From: Tamlana flava | GTDB lineage: Bacteria > Bacteroidota > Bacteroidia > Flavobacteriales > Flavobacteriaceae | Assembly: GCF_041287255.1 (NCBI RefSeq) | Contig: NZ_JBGGTX010000001.1 | Span: 310,001-374,000 of the forward strand | Direction of reading: 5' to 3' | Length of the DNA: 64,000 bases | Shown here: positions 45,681 through 54,471 of the stretch, piece after piece | Position numbering within the stretch: position 1 is the first letter of the stretch | Layout of the letters: each line of letters begins with the position of its first letter | Notes under the pieces: model-generated | The model's input: the letters and a program-made list of their open reading frames with translations, nothing else | Databases searched by the model: none | What the model was told of the DNA's origin: nothing | Made by a program: the position numbers and the translations under genes

Positions 45681-46670
45681 ATGTCAGAAAATATGAATAA
45701 CAATTTTTATGCAATCGCGATAGTTCTCTTTTTGACTATCGGGTGTAAAAACGAAACAAAAAAGATTGAAGACGTTTCAAAAACAGAATTTATTGAAGAG
45801 TTAAACATATTAGGCAGCTACGTTTCTGACGATTATTCGAAGAGAAGTGAAGGCTATGATTGGATAGCCATATCGGTTACGGAAGCAGAAAGTAATCAAT
45901 TGAATATTTCGGTCCGCTCACGAGCAGACAAGAAAAAACCTACTTGTACATTTGATGCAGTTGCTAAAAAAGTAGATGACAAAGTTTACCAAACCCAAAT
46001 TGATGGGAAGTCCATTTTGTTTGAATTTACCAACGTGCAAATCAATATAACTACAGAAAAAGAAGAAGATGAAGGCTTACTGTATTTTTATTGCTCTGGT
46101 GGTGCAAGTATTGCCGGAACATACCAGAAAATAAATGAACCAATTGATCAAAATCAAATTGACAAAACAAAATTCAATAGAGTACTAAACTTACAAGACG
46201 TTGGATTTAATGTCTCTTCAATAGAAAAAGAAGGCAAAAGCACCCTAACAATTTTCACATTTGGTTTAGATAAACGTGAATACCAAGAGACATTCAACAT
46301 TGACGGTGAAGAAGTAATCAACGCAGAAGTTGAAGACCTTAATTCTGATGGCTCACCTGAACTTTTTGTTTTTACTCGTTCAGTTGGAAGTGGAAGTTAC
46401 GGAAATGTGTACGCATTTTCCGTTAACAATAAGAAATCTATGAGTGAGGTGTATTTTCAACCTACAGCAGAAAACAGCGAGATAAACAAAGGATATATGG
46501 GACACGATGAATTTTCGATCGTTGAAAACACTTTAGGTCAGCGCTTTCCAATCTATAAAGAAGGTGATACAAATGCTGAACCGACTGGAGGAACAAGACA
46601 AGTTTCTTATAGACTAGTTGAAGGAGAAGCCATGAGAAAACTTGAAGTTGATAAAATCACTGAATATTAA
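45681..46670 (+). CDS. Hypothetical lipoprotein (cassette gene)
   Basis: A 329-residue exported protein; the likely true start is the ATG at 45693, which begins a lipoprotein signal (VLFLTIGC). No known family is recognised. Visible features are DWIAISVTEAESNQLNISVRS near the N-terminus, GLLYFYCSGGASIAGTYQKI near the middle (a beta-rich domain), and an acidic DLNSDGSPELFVFTRSVGSGSYG stretch resembling the calcium-loop part of FG-GAP/integrin-like repeats (D-x-N-x-D-G-x-x-E). It is a single gene flanked by elements A and B. Confidence 0.6.
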   Translation: MSENMNNNFYAIAIVLFLTIGCKNETKKIEDVSKTEFIEELNILGSYVSDDYSKRSEGYDWIAISVTEAESNQLNISVRSRADKKKPTCTFDAVAKKVDDKVYQTQIDGKSILFEFTNVQINITTEKEEDEGLLYFYCSGGASIAGTYQKINEPIDQNQIDKTKFNRVLNLQDVGFNVSSIEKEGKSTLTIFTFGLDKREYQETFNIDGEEVINAEVEDLNSDGSPELFVFTRSVGSGSYGNVYAFSVNNKKSMSEVYFQPTAENSEINKGYMGHDEFSIVENTLGQRFPIYKEGDTNAEPTGGTRQVSYRLVEGEAMRKLEVDKITEY

Positions 46671-46677
46671 AAACTAC

Positions 46678-46808
46678 CGCCAACAATGGCTATAAGTAAT
46701 TGCTTGCTCTCGATTACTTTGGAAATTCCTTCGGAATTCCCAACTTAGTGTGTACTTGTAAAGTTCAATACTAACCAAACCTGTTATTTATAGTCAAGAC
46801 CGTTGTGT
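46678..46808. repeat. Palindromic cassette-border element B
   Basis: Left arm CGCCAACAATGGCTATAAGT mirrors the right arm TTATTTATAGTCAAGACCGTTGTG (to 46807). The middle holds GGAAATTCCTTCGGAATTCC, a hairpin. Confidence 0.65.
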
Positions 46809-46832
46809 TTCATTAAAATCAAGCAATAATCA

Positions 46833-47642
46833 ATGATAAAATTCTTTAGAAAAATTAGACAAAAACTACTCTCTGAAAATAAGTTCAGTAAATATTTGGT
46901 TTATGCTATTGGAGAAATAATACTTGTAGTTCTTGGGATTTTGATTGCGTTAGCGATAAACAATTGGAACGAAAATAGAAAATTGCATAACCAAGAAATT
47001 ATTTACCTCAACAATTTAAAAAATGACATAACTGCTCAAATACAAATGCTAGATGTCTATATTGATTTTGAAAACATAATAATTGATCAAACAAATGATA
47101 TCACAAAACATTATGAGTTAAATGATGGATTTAAAAATATGGATAGTATTTATCCAAAGTTACACGACTTATCAGTTAGATGGACCTTTTCTAACGCTAA
47201 TACGACTCTGTTGCAAATGTTAAATTCAAACCAAATAAATATTATTCTGAACAGACAACTAAAAGAAGAACTAATTACTTTTAATCAACAAATTGATTTG
47301 TTTACTAAAAACACGAATATTAATAACACTAATCTGATTGACAATTTCACTACTCAAACCTTTATAGAAATTGGTTCATATGCTTCTTATGGAAATTCTA
47401 ATAGAATGGTACAAAAATTCAATGACTTCTATCCTTTTGTAACCAATAAAGTTAGGGATAGTGAACTGAAGAACATATCAACTGAAATTATAAATGAGCC
47501 TAAAAATAGACTTGAACTTATTAATAAAGTTGTCTACAGGAATACTATGTCGAATTTACAAAAAGCAGGAAATCAAAGTTTGAAAGAAAGATCAAAACAA
47601 CTTTTGCGTGTTCTAGAAGAAGAAATTGAATTAAATAAATAA
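46833..47642 (+). CDS. DUF6090 family membrane protein (copy 1)
   Basis: A 269-residue protein of the DUF6090 type: a basic N-terminus (MIKFFRKIRQKLLSEN), one membrane helix (about 22-42, ending in INNWNE) and a ~220-residue helical soluble part. This copy has an Asn-rich middle (LNSNQINIILNRQLKEEL, then NTNINNTN). The nucleotide sequence of the first ~100 bases is almost the same as in the copies at 51356, 54472 and 55355, while the remainder is unrelated at DNA level. It is alone between elements B and C. Function unknown; a periplasmic sensor or adaptor anchored in the membrane is a guess. Confidence 0.78.
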   Translation: MIKFFRKIRQKLLSENKFSKYLVYAIGEIILVVLGILIALAINNWNENRKLHNQEIIYLNNLKNDITAQIQMLDVYIDFENIIIDQTNDITKHYELNDGFKNMDSIYPKLHDLSVRWTFSNANTTLLQMLNSNQINIILNRQLKEELITFNQQIDLFTKNTNINNTNLIDNFTTQTFIEIGSYASYGNSNRMVQKFNDFYPFVTNKVRDSELKNISTEIINEPKNRLELINKVVYRNTMSNLQKAGNQSLKERSKQLLRVLEEEIELNK

Positions 47643-47645
47643 TGA

Positions 47646-47775
47646 AAGCATAGCAATTGCCATAATTAATTGCTTGTTCGTGCCTACTTCTGAAAATCCT
47701 CACGCTAAACTATTGCCAGTTTTATTTACTAAATTAGTAACCAGACCAACGCAACAAACCATAGCACTTCATTAA
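47646..47775. repeat. Palindromic cassette-border element C (degenerate)
   Basis: Left AGCAATTGCCATAATTAATTGC resembles the left arms of elements B and H; the right part GCAACAAACCATAGCACTTCATTA keeps the segment seen before DUF6090 starts, but the outer GTTGTG is lost. Confidence 0.45.
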
Positions 47776-47791
47776 GATTAACCAATAACCA

Positions 47792-48559
47792 ATGATTAAA
47801 TTCTTTAAAAAAATTAGGCAAAACTTCCTTTCAGAAGGTAAAACTGGTAAATATCTCAAATATGCTATAGGAGAAATTGTTCTTGTTGTAATTGGAATCC
47901 TAATTGCATTAACTATTAATAATTGGAACGAAGAAAAAAAAGAAAAGGCAGAATTAAATCAATATTTGTCAAGTTTAAAGGAAAATATAAAAGAAGATAT
48001 ACAAGTATTAGATTCTCTAATTAAAAGAAGGGAAATCATAATAGCACACAGTAAAAAGGAACAACTTAATTTTTTAAATAGCACATTTAATTTTGAAAAT
48101 ACACGTTACGCATTAACATCCTATTTAGACTTCTATTTTCAGCCCAATTCAAGTGCATATGACGCTTTAAAAAATTCACCCTATCTGGGAAAAATAAACG
48201 GTTCTAATTTAAATAATCTAATTATTGACTATTATTCCAACGCTCATCAAATAAAAGATGCAGAAATAAGTTACAATGAATTTTTAGAAAACTTGGAAAC
48301 TAAAATGGCATACGACATGGATAGAACATTGATGATGGCATATATTTTTATGGATCCTGAAAAATTAAAAAGTACAAAGACAACTCAAGAAGAAATTGAA
48401 ATTGTATTTAAAAATATACATAATTCTGCTGCGTTTAGAAATATTGTAAGTCAAGCTGTAAGTCAAGAGAGAAATATTTTAGTCCCTTATAATAGAGGAA
48501 AAGTAATTGGATTAAACATAATTGCTGAAATAGATCAAATGATTGAAGATGTTAAATGA
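47792..48559 (+). CDS. DUF6090 family membrane protein (copy 2, most divergent)
   Basis: A 255-residue member with the same layout (basic start, helix about 22-42 ending NNWNE). Its N-terminus reads IRQNFLSEGKTGKYLKYAIGE, the commonest form in the family, and its 5' DNA differs at many third positions from copies 1, 4, 5 and 6, so it is an older branch. The soluble part has SAYDALKNSPYLGKINGSNL, the position where all copies carry a Y-x-x-L-K-type turn followed by a basic helix. It lies between elements C and D. Confidence 0.78.
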   Translation: MIKFFKKIRQNFLSEGKTGKYLKYAIGEIVLVVIGILIALTINNWNEEKKEKAELNQYLSSLKENIKEDIQVLDSLIKRREIIIAHSKKEQLNFLNSTFNFENTRYALTSYLDFYFQPNSSAYDALKNSPYLGKINGSNLNNLIIDYYSNAHQIKDAEISYNEFLENLETKMAYDMDRTLMMAYIFMDPEKLKSTKTTQEEIEIVFKNIHNSAAFRNIVSQAVSQERNILVPYNRGKVIGLNIIAEIDQMIEDVK

Positions 48560-48600
48560 TAATTTTAATAAAAAGGTATTTAAACCCAAAAATAATACAA

Positions 48601-48700
48601 AGCACAACACCAGCTATAGTTCATTGCTGTCTTCGGTTTACGGCGGAAAATCCTAGCGGATTTTCACGCAACGAAACCATCGCCAAACACGTTTTGCTTC
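48601..48700. repeat. Palindromic cassette-border element D
   Basis: Left AGCACAACACCAGCTATAG; right CCATCGCCAAACACGTTTTGCTTC (to 48700). Inside are TCTTCGGTTTACGGCGG and the small hairpin AAAATCC-TAGC-GGATTTT. Element G has nearly the same interior. Confidence 0.65.
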
Positions 48701-48721
48701 ACTATAACCAACCAATAACCA

Positions 48722-49501
48722 ATGATAAAATTCTTTATAAAAATTAGACAAAAACTACTCTCTGAAAATAAATTCAGCAAATATCTAATTTATGCAATTG
48801 GTGAAATTATTCTTGTGGTAATTGGGATTTTAATTGCATTGCAAATAAATAATTGGAATGAAAACAGAAAAGATCTGTTACGTGCGCACCATGTTTTAAA
48901 TAATTTAAGCAAGGAGATTAGACAGGACTCAATTTATTTTAGTAATGTATACAATGCTGAAAAAGACATTTTTCTGTATGGAGCCGAGGTATTATTTAAT
49001 TTACATTCAAATAATCTTAATTCTGAAGAAATAGATTCCATAGTTAGAATCTCCTTTAGACTAGCATGTTTCACTCCCGCTATTAAGTCCCTAAACAACG
49101 CATTTAACGAACTGATGACCTCCAACTTATTATCACAAATAAGATCGGAAGATTTAAAACATAATTTGAACGAATATTACGGACAAATTGACTTCCTCAA
49201 AAGTTATTCCGTACAATCTCATCAGCTAAGCAATGATTTAATTTATGAATTATCTCAGTATTATGAAATAATCCCTGTAAAGCTTGGTGATGCCAGAGAA
49301 ATATCAAATTTCTCAGGTGCTGCTGAAAGTCAATTTACCGCAACTTATGATTTACAATCTTTTAGAAATAACAAAAGTTTAAACCCAAAACTATACGATA
49401 TGATTGATATTCATAAAGACAGATTAGGTGGATTTGAAATATTAAGAGATTTATCCATAAAAATTCAATATGGAATCCTTATGGAAGTAAAGGGAAAATA
49501 A
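48722..49501 (+). CDS. DUF6090 family membrane protein (copy 3)
   Basis: A 259-residue copy starting MIKFFIKIRQKLLSENKFSKYL. The first ~80 bases match the group of near-identical 5' ends, then drift. The helix ends QINNWNENRKD. The soluble domain (VLNNLSKEIRQDS..., then a turn around SLNNAFNELMTSN) is unlike the other copies beyond the general helical pattern. The intergenic sequence ACCAATAACCA directly before the ATG is shared with copies 2 and 4. It is the only gene between elements D and E. Confidence 0.77.
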   Translation: MIKFFIKIRQKLLSENKFSKYLIYAIGEIILVVIGILIALQINNWNENRKDLLRAHHVLNNLSKEIRQDSIYFSNVYNAEKDIFLYGAEVLFNLHSNNLNSEEIDSIVRISFRLACFTPAIKSLNNAFNELMTSNLLSQIRSEDLKHNLNEYYGQIDFLKSYSVQSHQLSNDLIYELSQYYEIIPVKLGDAREISNFSGAAESQFTATYDLQSFRNNKSLNPKLYDMIDIHKDRLGGFEILRDLSIKIQYGILMEVKGK

Positions 49502-49503
49502 CG

Positions 49504-49570
49504 AAGTACAACAACGTGTATAATGCATACTCTCGGGTTACGCACCATACACCAACCGATGGAACACATT
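49504..49570. repeat. Short palindromic cassette-border element E
   Basis: GTACAACAACGTGTATAATG (left) and CACCATACACCAACCGATGGAACAC (right) with almost no middle. The final CCGATGGAACACATT (49556-49570) recurs as both arms of the hairpin at 53295-53379. Confidence 0.5.
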
Positions 49571-49583
49571 AAACTTTTGAGTC

Positions 49584-50612
49584 ATGAGAATAATTACTTT
49601 AATAATGTTTACTATATTTTGTCAGACTATTTACGGTCAGGGAATTGTACAATCGGTAAAAATATATTCAAAATCTTTAGTAAATTCAGGTGGCGAAGAT
49701 CCTAATCGGAAGCTTACTATTTATTTACCCCCAAATTATAACAAGGAGACAACTCATTATCCTGTGATTTATTATCTACCAGGGATAAGTATGACTAATG
49801 ACTGGTTGATGGGAAAAATAAAGCCATTACTCGATAATGCTATTTTATCAAATGATATCCAACCCGTAATGTTTGTTATCCCAGACCATTATTCGCTTTA
49901 TCAAGGAAGTTATTTTTCAAACTCTTCTTTAATTGGTGATTGGATAACATTCACAAAAAAGGAGGTCGTTGAATATATTGATGCCAATTACAGGACATTA
50001 AAAAAGAAAGAAAGTCGTGCATTAACAGGATGGTCTTCGGGTGGATTTGGAGCCCTCAAAATAGGCATGCAGAGTAGTGATGTCTTTTCCAATGTTTATT
50101 CACTTTCTCCTGGTCTCTTAATTTTATCGGATGAATTTGCTCCTGACAGTCCCTCTTATAAAGAACTTGAAGAAATTAAAGATTATGAAAAGTTACAAAA
50201 GGAATGGGTAGGAATACCCAATGTATTGGTAGCAGCCGGTAGGGCTTTTGCGCCAAACCCGAATAACCCACCATACTTTGCAGACTTACCAGTAAAATTT
50301 GAAAACGGAAAGAAAAAAATAAATGATTTTGCTTTAAGCAATTGGAATCAACAACTCCCCTTCAATATGATAGATGATTACATTAATCAGCTTCGGTCAC
50401 TTAATTCTTTAAAACTTGAATGGGGCAGGAATGATGACTTTAAAAATGTTGTTTCATCGTGTAGAGCTTTCAGCAAAAAATTAGAAAATTTAGGAATTGA
50501 CCATATCGCTGAAGAATATAATGGCACCCATTTTAACCGAATTCTTGAGGTTGATGGTCGCATAGCAAAAGAAATGTTACCATTCTTAAATGACCAATTG
50601 GAATTTGAATAA
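49584..50612 (+). CDS. Secreted esterase D-type alpha/beta hydrolase (cassette gene)
   Basis: A 342-residue exported esterase (putative esterase/EstD family, also found in ferulic-acid esterases and enterochelin esterases). A signal peptide (cut near YGQG) is followed by VIYYLPGISM, the nucleophile elbow GWSSGG (S151), an acid in the LEWGRNDD strand and the catalytic histidine in YNGTHFNR near residue 321. Substrate unknown. It is a single gene between short element E and element F, on the same strand as all others in the block. Confidence 0.85.
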   Translation: MRIITLIMFTIFCQTIYGQGIVQSVKIYSKSLVNSGGEDPNRKLTIYLPPNYNKETTHYPVIYYLPGISMTNDWLMGKIKPLLDNAILSNDIQPVMFVIPDHYSLYQGSYFSNSSLIGDWITFTKKEVVEYIDANYRTLKKKESRALTGWSSGGFGALKIGMQSSDVFSNVYSLSPGLLILSDEFAPDSPSYKELEEIKDYEKLQKEWVGIPNVLVAAGRAFAPNPNNPPYFADLPVKFENGKKKINDFALSNWNQQLPFNMIDDYINQLRSLNSLKLEWGRNDDFKNVVSSCRAFSKKLENLGIDHIAEEYNGTHFNRILEVDGRIAKEMLPFLNDQLEFE

Positions 50613-50615
50613 TAT

Positions 50616-50750
50616 GCTACAACAACAGCTTTAATCCATTGCTTGCAATATGCTAAACCAAAAAATGCTATCTTTAACTTAGCTCGATTCCTAATCCGAA
50701 AAATCTCTGATTTTTCTCCGCAACGGAATCATAGCCAAACCGTTGTGGGT
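50616..50750. repeat. Palindromic cassette-border element F
   Basis: Left GCTACAACAACAGCTTTAATCC; right GGAATCATAGCCAAACCGTTGTGGG (to 50749); inner AAAATCTCTGATTTTT hairpin. Confidence 0.6.
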
Positions 50751-50856
50751 AATTCAAAGATAATATTCTTAAAAAGAATATTATTGAGCCAGAATCTATT
50801 AAATAAACCGAGTGTTACTGAAATGAAATGAGTAAATAAATTTAAAACAAACTATT

Positions 50857-51180
50857 ATGGAAAAAGGTATGATTAAAGTAAGCGTTTTGTATCCTAACGG
50901 AGAAGGGAAAAATTTTGATATGGATTATTATTGTAACCAACATGTGCCCATGGTTGGAGGATTATTGGGTGATGCTGTAAAGGCTGCAACCGTTGAAAAA
51001 GGACTTGGAGGAGGTGCGCCTGGATCAACCGCAGCATATGCAGCTATGGGAAATTTATATTTTGCTTCCATGGATTCATTTCAGAATTCATTTGGTCCGA
51101 ATGCGGAAAAAATCATGGGAGACCTTCCTAATTTTACAAATATTGAACCGATTGTTCAAATTAGTGAAGTAATGATTTAA
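50857..51180 (+). CDS. EthD-family small protein (cassette gene)
   Basis: A 107-residue single-domain protein of the EthD (dimeric ferredoxin-like) family: MIKVSVLYPNGEGKNFDMDYYCNQHVPMV at the start with the family's H-P/M motif, then GAPGSTAAYAAMGNLYFASMDSFQNSF and a final NIEPIVQISEV strand. EthD-type proteins help ether-degrading P450 systems in some bacteria, but many have no known role. It is alone between elements F and G. The ATG at 50857 could also be read at Met5. Confidence 0.75.
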   Translation: MEKGMIKVSVLYPNGEGKNFDMDYYCNQHVPMVGGLLGDAVKAATVEKGLGGGAPGSTAAYAAMGNLYFASMDSFQNSFGPNAEKIMGDLPNFTNIEPIVQISEVMI

Positions 51181-51199
51181 AAAAATCAGGAAAGAACAA

Positions 51200-51335
51200 C
51201 CCACAACACCGTTTATAGTTCATTGATTCAGATTTTTCTACCGAAAAATCCTGCACTTATACTATCTTCGGTTTACAGTGGAAAATCCTTGCGGATTTTC
51301 ACGCAACGAAACCATGCACAAACACGTTGTGCTTC
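51200..51335. repeat. Palindromic cassette-border element G
   Basis: Left CCCACAACACCGTTTATAGTTC; right GAAACCATGCACAAACACGTTGTGC (to 51331). The interior repeats element D almost base for base (TCTTCGGTTTAC..GGAAAATCCT..GGATTTTCACGCAACGAAACCAT). Confidence 0.7.
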
Positions 51336-51355
51336 ATTATGATCCACCAATAACC

Positions 51356-52084
51356 ATGATAAAATTCTTTAGAAAAATTAGACAAAAACTACTCTCTGAA
51401 AATAAATTCAGTAAGTATTTGGTTTATGCTATTGGAGAAATAGTTCTTGTAGTTATTGGAATTTTGATTGCTCTTGGAATCAACAATTGGAATGAAGGAC
51501 GGAAAGAGGTGAAAGTTGAAACAAAAATTCTGTTAGAGATTAAAAATAACCTTCAAACAGATCTTGAGGATTTAGATGAGAACATTACTAATTATGCCCT
51601 GAAAGCCAAAAGCCATGAATATATCATAAAATGGCTAGAGAGTAATCATGGTTTTCAAGATTCACTTCAAACCGCTATATTTTATACTTCATTTCCCTCA
51701 GATATATTTATCAATCGAAGCGCCTACGAGAATTTAAAACAGTATGGACTAAGAAATGTTAGTAATGATTCTTTAAGAAATCAAATTTCGCAACTTTATG
51801 AATATCATTACAAAAAATACATGGATTATAATAATTTGTTAAATGAAAATCTAGGAACAATTAAATCTGATTATGCACGATATTTTAATGGTCATGGATT
51901 TCCTGGTGAGAAATTGTTGTTTAAAAATTTGGACGAGCTTAAAAGCGATTTTTCATTTAGATACAACCAAAAATCAGCTTCATTGATGTCTAGACTCCTA
52001 AAAGAGGGAACAGCTCCCGAAGTCAAAAAAGAAGTTTATAAAACCATTGATATGATTGATTTTGAATTGAAATCAAGGTTGTAA
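51356..52084 (+). CDS. DUF6090 family membrane protein (copy 4)
   Basis: A 242-residue copy; the ATG at 51356 is used because the 26 codons before it are element G read in frame. Over the first ~138 bases it differs from the copy at 55355 at only about three positions, yet the DNA becomes unrelated straight after the INNWNE codons. The soluble part has a long LEIKNNLQTDLEDLDENI helix and a SAYENLKQYGLRNVSNDSLR turn. It lies between elements G and H. Confidence 0.78.
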   Translation: MIKFFRKIRQKLLSENKFSKYLVYAIGEIVLVVIGILIALGINNWNEGRKEVKVETKILLEIKNNLQTDLEDLDENITNYALKAKSHEYIIKWLESNHGFQDSLQTAIFYTSFPSDIFINRSAYENLKQYGLRNVSNDSLRNQISQLYEYHYKKYMDYNNLLNENLGTIKSDYARYFNGHGFPGEKLLFKNLDELKSDFSFRYNQKSASLMSRLLKEGTAPEVKKEVYKTIDMIDFELKSRL

Positions 52085-52093
52085 AATAACGAA

Positions 52094-52224
52094 AGCACAA
52101 CAATGTCTATAAGTAATTGCTGGTTCTCGCCTACTTCTGAAATTCCTCGCGGATTTTCAGTTAGGTGTACTTGCGAAGTTAAGTGTTAACCCACGCTACT
52201 ACTCATAATCGAGACCGTTGTGCA
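52094..52224. repeat. Palindromic cassette-border element H
   Basis: Most symmetric member: GCACAACAATGTCTATAAGT (from 52095) against ACTCATAATCGAGACCGTTGTGC (to 52223). Outer boxes GCACAAC/GTTGTGC are perfectly complementary. Confidence 0.72.
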
Positions 52225-52251
52225 AAATAATAACTAAATAATTCTTCAATC

Positions 52252-53163
52252 ATGAAAACGTTATTAATTCTCATTATTTTAATTTTACCTAATTGGTCTT
52301 TTTCACAACAAGTTGCGGACACCTTATATAATCCAAAAATACAAAATGCAGTATATGAGCATGGAGAAGGGCCTACTGTTTTTATTGATGAAGGGCATCA
52401 TAATTTCCATACAAAGAATGGTAGGTATAAGGCATTTTCAAATCTTTTAGAGAGAGATGGATACATTGTGAAAGAGCACAAAGGCAAGTTTAATGAAATT
52501 GACCTGTCAAAAGGAAAAATACTTGTTATATCCAATGCATTAAACGAGATTAATGTTGATGATTGGGTTCTTCCTAATCCATCGGCTTTTTCAAAATCTG
52601 AAATAAAAGCAGTTAAAAAATGGGTTAATTCTGGTGGGAGTTTATTCCTTATTGCCGATCATATGCCAATGGCCGGAGCTGCAAAGGATTTGGCAATGGA
52701 ATTTGAATTTGAATTTACAAATGGATTTGTATTTGATACAATAAATAGAGGACCAGCATATTTTAATCTGAAAGAAAAAACACTTACTGAAAGTATTATT
52801 ACTAAAGGAAGAAACTCATTTGAAAGTGTTAATCAAATTGCAACATTTACAGGTCAGGCTTTCAAAATTCCAGATGATGCTAATCCATTTCTAACTTTTA
52901 ATAAAAATTATGTGAATATGCTTCCTGAGACAGCCTGGGTTTTTGATAAAAAGACTACTAAATACAATGTAGAAGGATGGTCACAAGGAGCATATAAAAA
53001 ATATGGAAAAGGGAGAATTGTGGTATTTGGAGAGGCGGCTATGTTTTCAGCCCAATTAGCTGGCACAAAAAAAAGAAAAATGGGAATGAATAATAAAGTG
53101 GCTCCTGAGAATTATCAATTATTACTGAATATAATTCACTGGTTAGATGGAGTTATTGAATGA
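52252..53163 (+). CDS. Secreted DUF4350-like protein (cassette gene)
   Basis: A 303-residue exported protein; signal peptide ending near FSQQ. The mature part looks like a Rossmann-like GATase/ThuA-type fold: TVFIDEGHHNFHT, then KILVISNALN, EIKAVKKWVNSGGSLFLIADHMP and GRIVVFGEAAMF. This pattern of a strand, a G-G-S-L-F-L turn and a second strand is shared with DUF4350 proteins and with the GldG middle domain. No catalytic Cys is visible, so it is probably a binding domain. It is the only gene between elements H and I. Confidence 0.6.
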   Translation: MKTLLILIILILPNWSFSQQVADTLYNPKIQNAVYEHGEGPTVFIDEGHHNFHTKNGRYKAFSNLLERDGYIVKEHKGKFNEIDLSKGKILVISNALNEINVDDWVLPNPSAFSKSEIKAVKKWVNSGGSLFLIADHMPMAGAAKDLAMEFEFEFTNGFVFDTINRGPAYFNLKEKTLTESIITKGRNSFESVNQIATFTGQAFKIPDDANPFLTFNKNYVNMLPETAWVFDKKTTKYNVEGWSQGAYKKYGKGRIVVFGEAAMFSAQLAGTKKRKMGMNNKVAPENYQLLLNIIHWLDGVIE

Positions 53164-53172
53164 TTAAACTAT

Positions 53173-53309
53173 GCAGAACACCGTGTATAATTAATGGCTA
53201 GTTCTCGCCTACTTACGAAAATCCTTGTGGATTTTCTATTTGGTTTCTATTTGCTAAATTTAGTGCTCAAACACGCAACAAACCATACACAATACCGATG
53301 GAACACATT
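53173..53309. repeat. Palindromic cassette-border element I
   Basis: Left GCAGAACACCGTGTATAATT; right GCAACAAACCATACACAATACC, running into CCGATGGAACACATT (53295-53309). Confidence 0.6.
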
Positions 53310-53379
53310 CAGCGAAAGCCGACCAAAGTTGCTACACAGCTGTGCTGTTCCCGCCCCTTTGGAAAATGTGTTCCATCGG
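53295..53379. repeat. 85-bp inverted repeat before the nitrilase gene
   Basis: CCGATGGAACACATT (53295-53309) and AATGTGTTCCATCGG (53365-53379) are perfect 15-bp arms around a 55-bp core. A third copy of the arm ends element E (49556-49570). The hairpin is 24 bp before the nitrilase start. Confidence 0.75.
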
Positions 53380-53402
53380 CCTGCTAATTAAAAACGAATA
53401 AT

Positions 53403-54320
53403 ATGATTAAAAATACAAAGGTAGCAGCTGCACAACTTTCACCCATTTTCTTAGATAAAGAAAAAACGGTTGAAAAGGCATGCAAAGCCATTTTAGAGGC
53501 TGGTGAAAATGGTGCTAACTTAATCGTTTTTCCAGAGGCCTATATTTCAGGTTATCCAGATTGGGTATGGCTTATTCCAAATAGCAAAGGCGCTGAATTA
53601 AGTGAACTTTACTTAAAACTTGTTGAAAATGCCATTTCTGTACCTGATGAATCTACAAAAAAGCTTTGCGAATCGGCAAAAAAAGCTGGTATTAATGTAG
53701 TTATCGGAATGCACGAACGTAATAATGAATCCAGTAGTGCAAGTTTATTTAATAGCTTACTTTTTATAGATGATAAAGGCACAATTCTAGGTAAACACAG
53801 GAAGTTAATTCCAACGGGCGGAGAACGTCTTATATGGTCACAAGGGGACGGAAGTACGCTGCAGTCCTATGATACGTCAATAGGAAAAATAGCGGGATTG
53901 ATCTGTTGGGAGAATTTCATGCCGTTGGCAAGAAATGCCATCTATGAATTGGGAACTCAAATATTAGTTTCGCCTACCTGGGATAAAAGCCCCAACTGGA
54001 TGCAAACTATGCAGCATGTTGCAAGAGAAGGCGGATTGTTTGTAATAAGCACCTGTATGGCTTTAAAAATGGATGATATTCCCGGTGAATATGAATTTAA
54101 AAAACTTTACCCGGAAGGAAGGGAATGGATTAATGTTGGCAATAGTTCTATAATTGCACCTAACGGCAAAGTTATTGCTGGACCTTTAGAAGCTAAAGAA
54201 GGAATATTATATGCCGATATTAATCTTCAAGATATAATTAAAGCAAAACGAATGTTTGATGTCGTTGGCCATTATTCAAGACCTGATGTTTTTAATTTCA
54301 AAGTAAATCAACCAAATTGA
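53403..54320 (+). CDS. Carbon-nitrogen hydrolase, nitrilase type (cassette gene)
   Basis: A 305-residue soluble enzyme of the nitrilase superfamily. The catalytic triad is complete: E45 (FPEAYISGYP), K134 (KHRKLIPT) and C168 (GLICWEN). GYPDWVW after the glutamate and the CWEN context fit aliphatic/aryl nitrilases, which turn nitriles into carboxylic acids, rather than amidases. The length is normal. It has no export signal, unlike most genes of the block, and is the only clear metabolic enzyme in it. Confidence 0.88.
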   Translation: MIKNTKVAAAQLSPIFLDKEKTVEKACKAILEAGENGANLIVFPEAYISGYPDWVWLIPNSKGAELSELYLKLVENAISVPDESTKKLCESAKKAGINVVIGMHERNNESSSASLFNSLLFIDDKGTILGKHRKLIPTGGERLIWSQGDGSTLQSYDTSIGKIAGLICWENFMPLARNAIYELGTQILVSPTWDKSPNWMQTMQHVAREGGLFVISTCMALKMDDIPGEYEFKKLYPEGREWINVGNSSIIAPNGKVIAGPLEAKEGILYADINLQDIIKAKRMFDVVGHYSRPDVFNFKVNQPN

Positions 54321-54450
54321 AACTAGCTGTAATCCATTAATTAAATGGAATAATATTATAAATCCTTATTTTTATAAATACTTTGATTACAACTTCAAAA
54401 ATCCTTCGGGTTTCCCTCGCAACAGAATAATAGCCAAACCGTTGCGCTTC
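54321..54450. repeat. Palindromic cassette-border element J
   Basis: The right half is well kept (CGCAACAGAATAATAGCCAAACCGTTGCGCTTC, in two segments up to 54450); the left half AACTAGCTGTAATCCATTAATT is degenerate. ATCCTTCGGGTTTCC lies inside. Confidence 0.5.
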
Positions 54451-54471
54451 ATTATCACAAACCGCTAAAAA

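Noticed and set aside
48556..48747. 63-codon frame across element D
   Set aside because: It is composed of border-element sequence and overlaps the next gene's start; similar frames arise by chance in elements F, I and E (50643-50831, 53194-53391, 49523-49705).
51278..51355. Upstream start for DUF6090 copy 4
   Set aside because: The extra 26 codons are simply the palindromic element G read in frame; other copies start at the equivalent of 51356.
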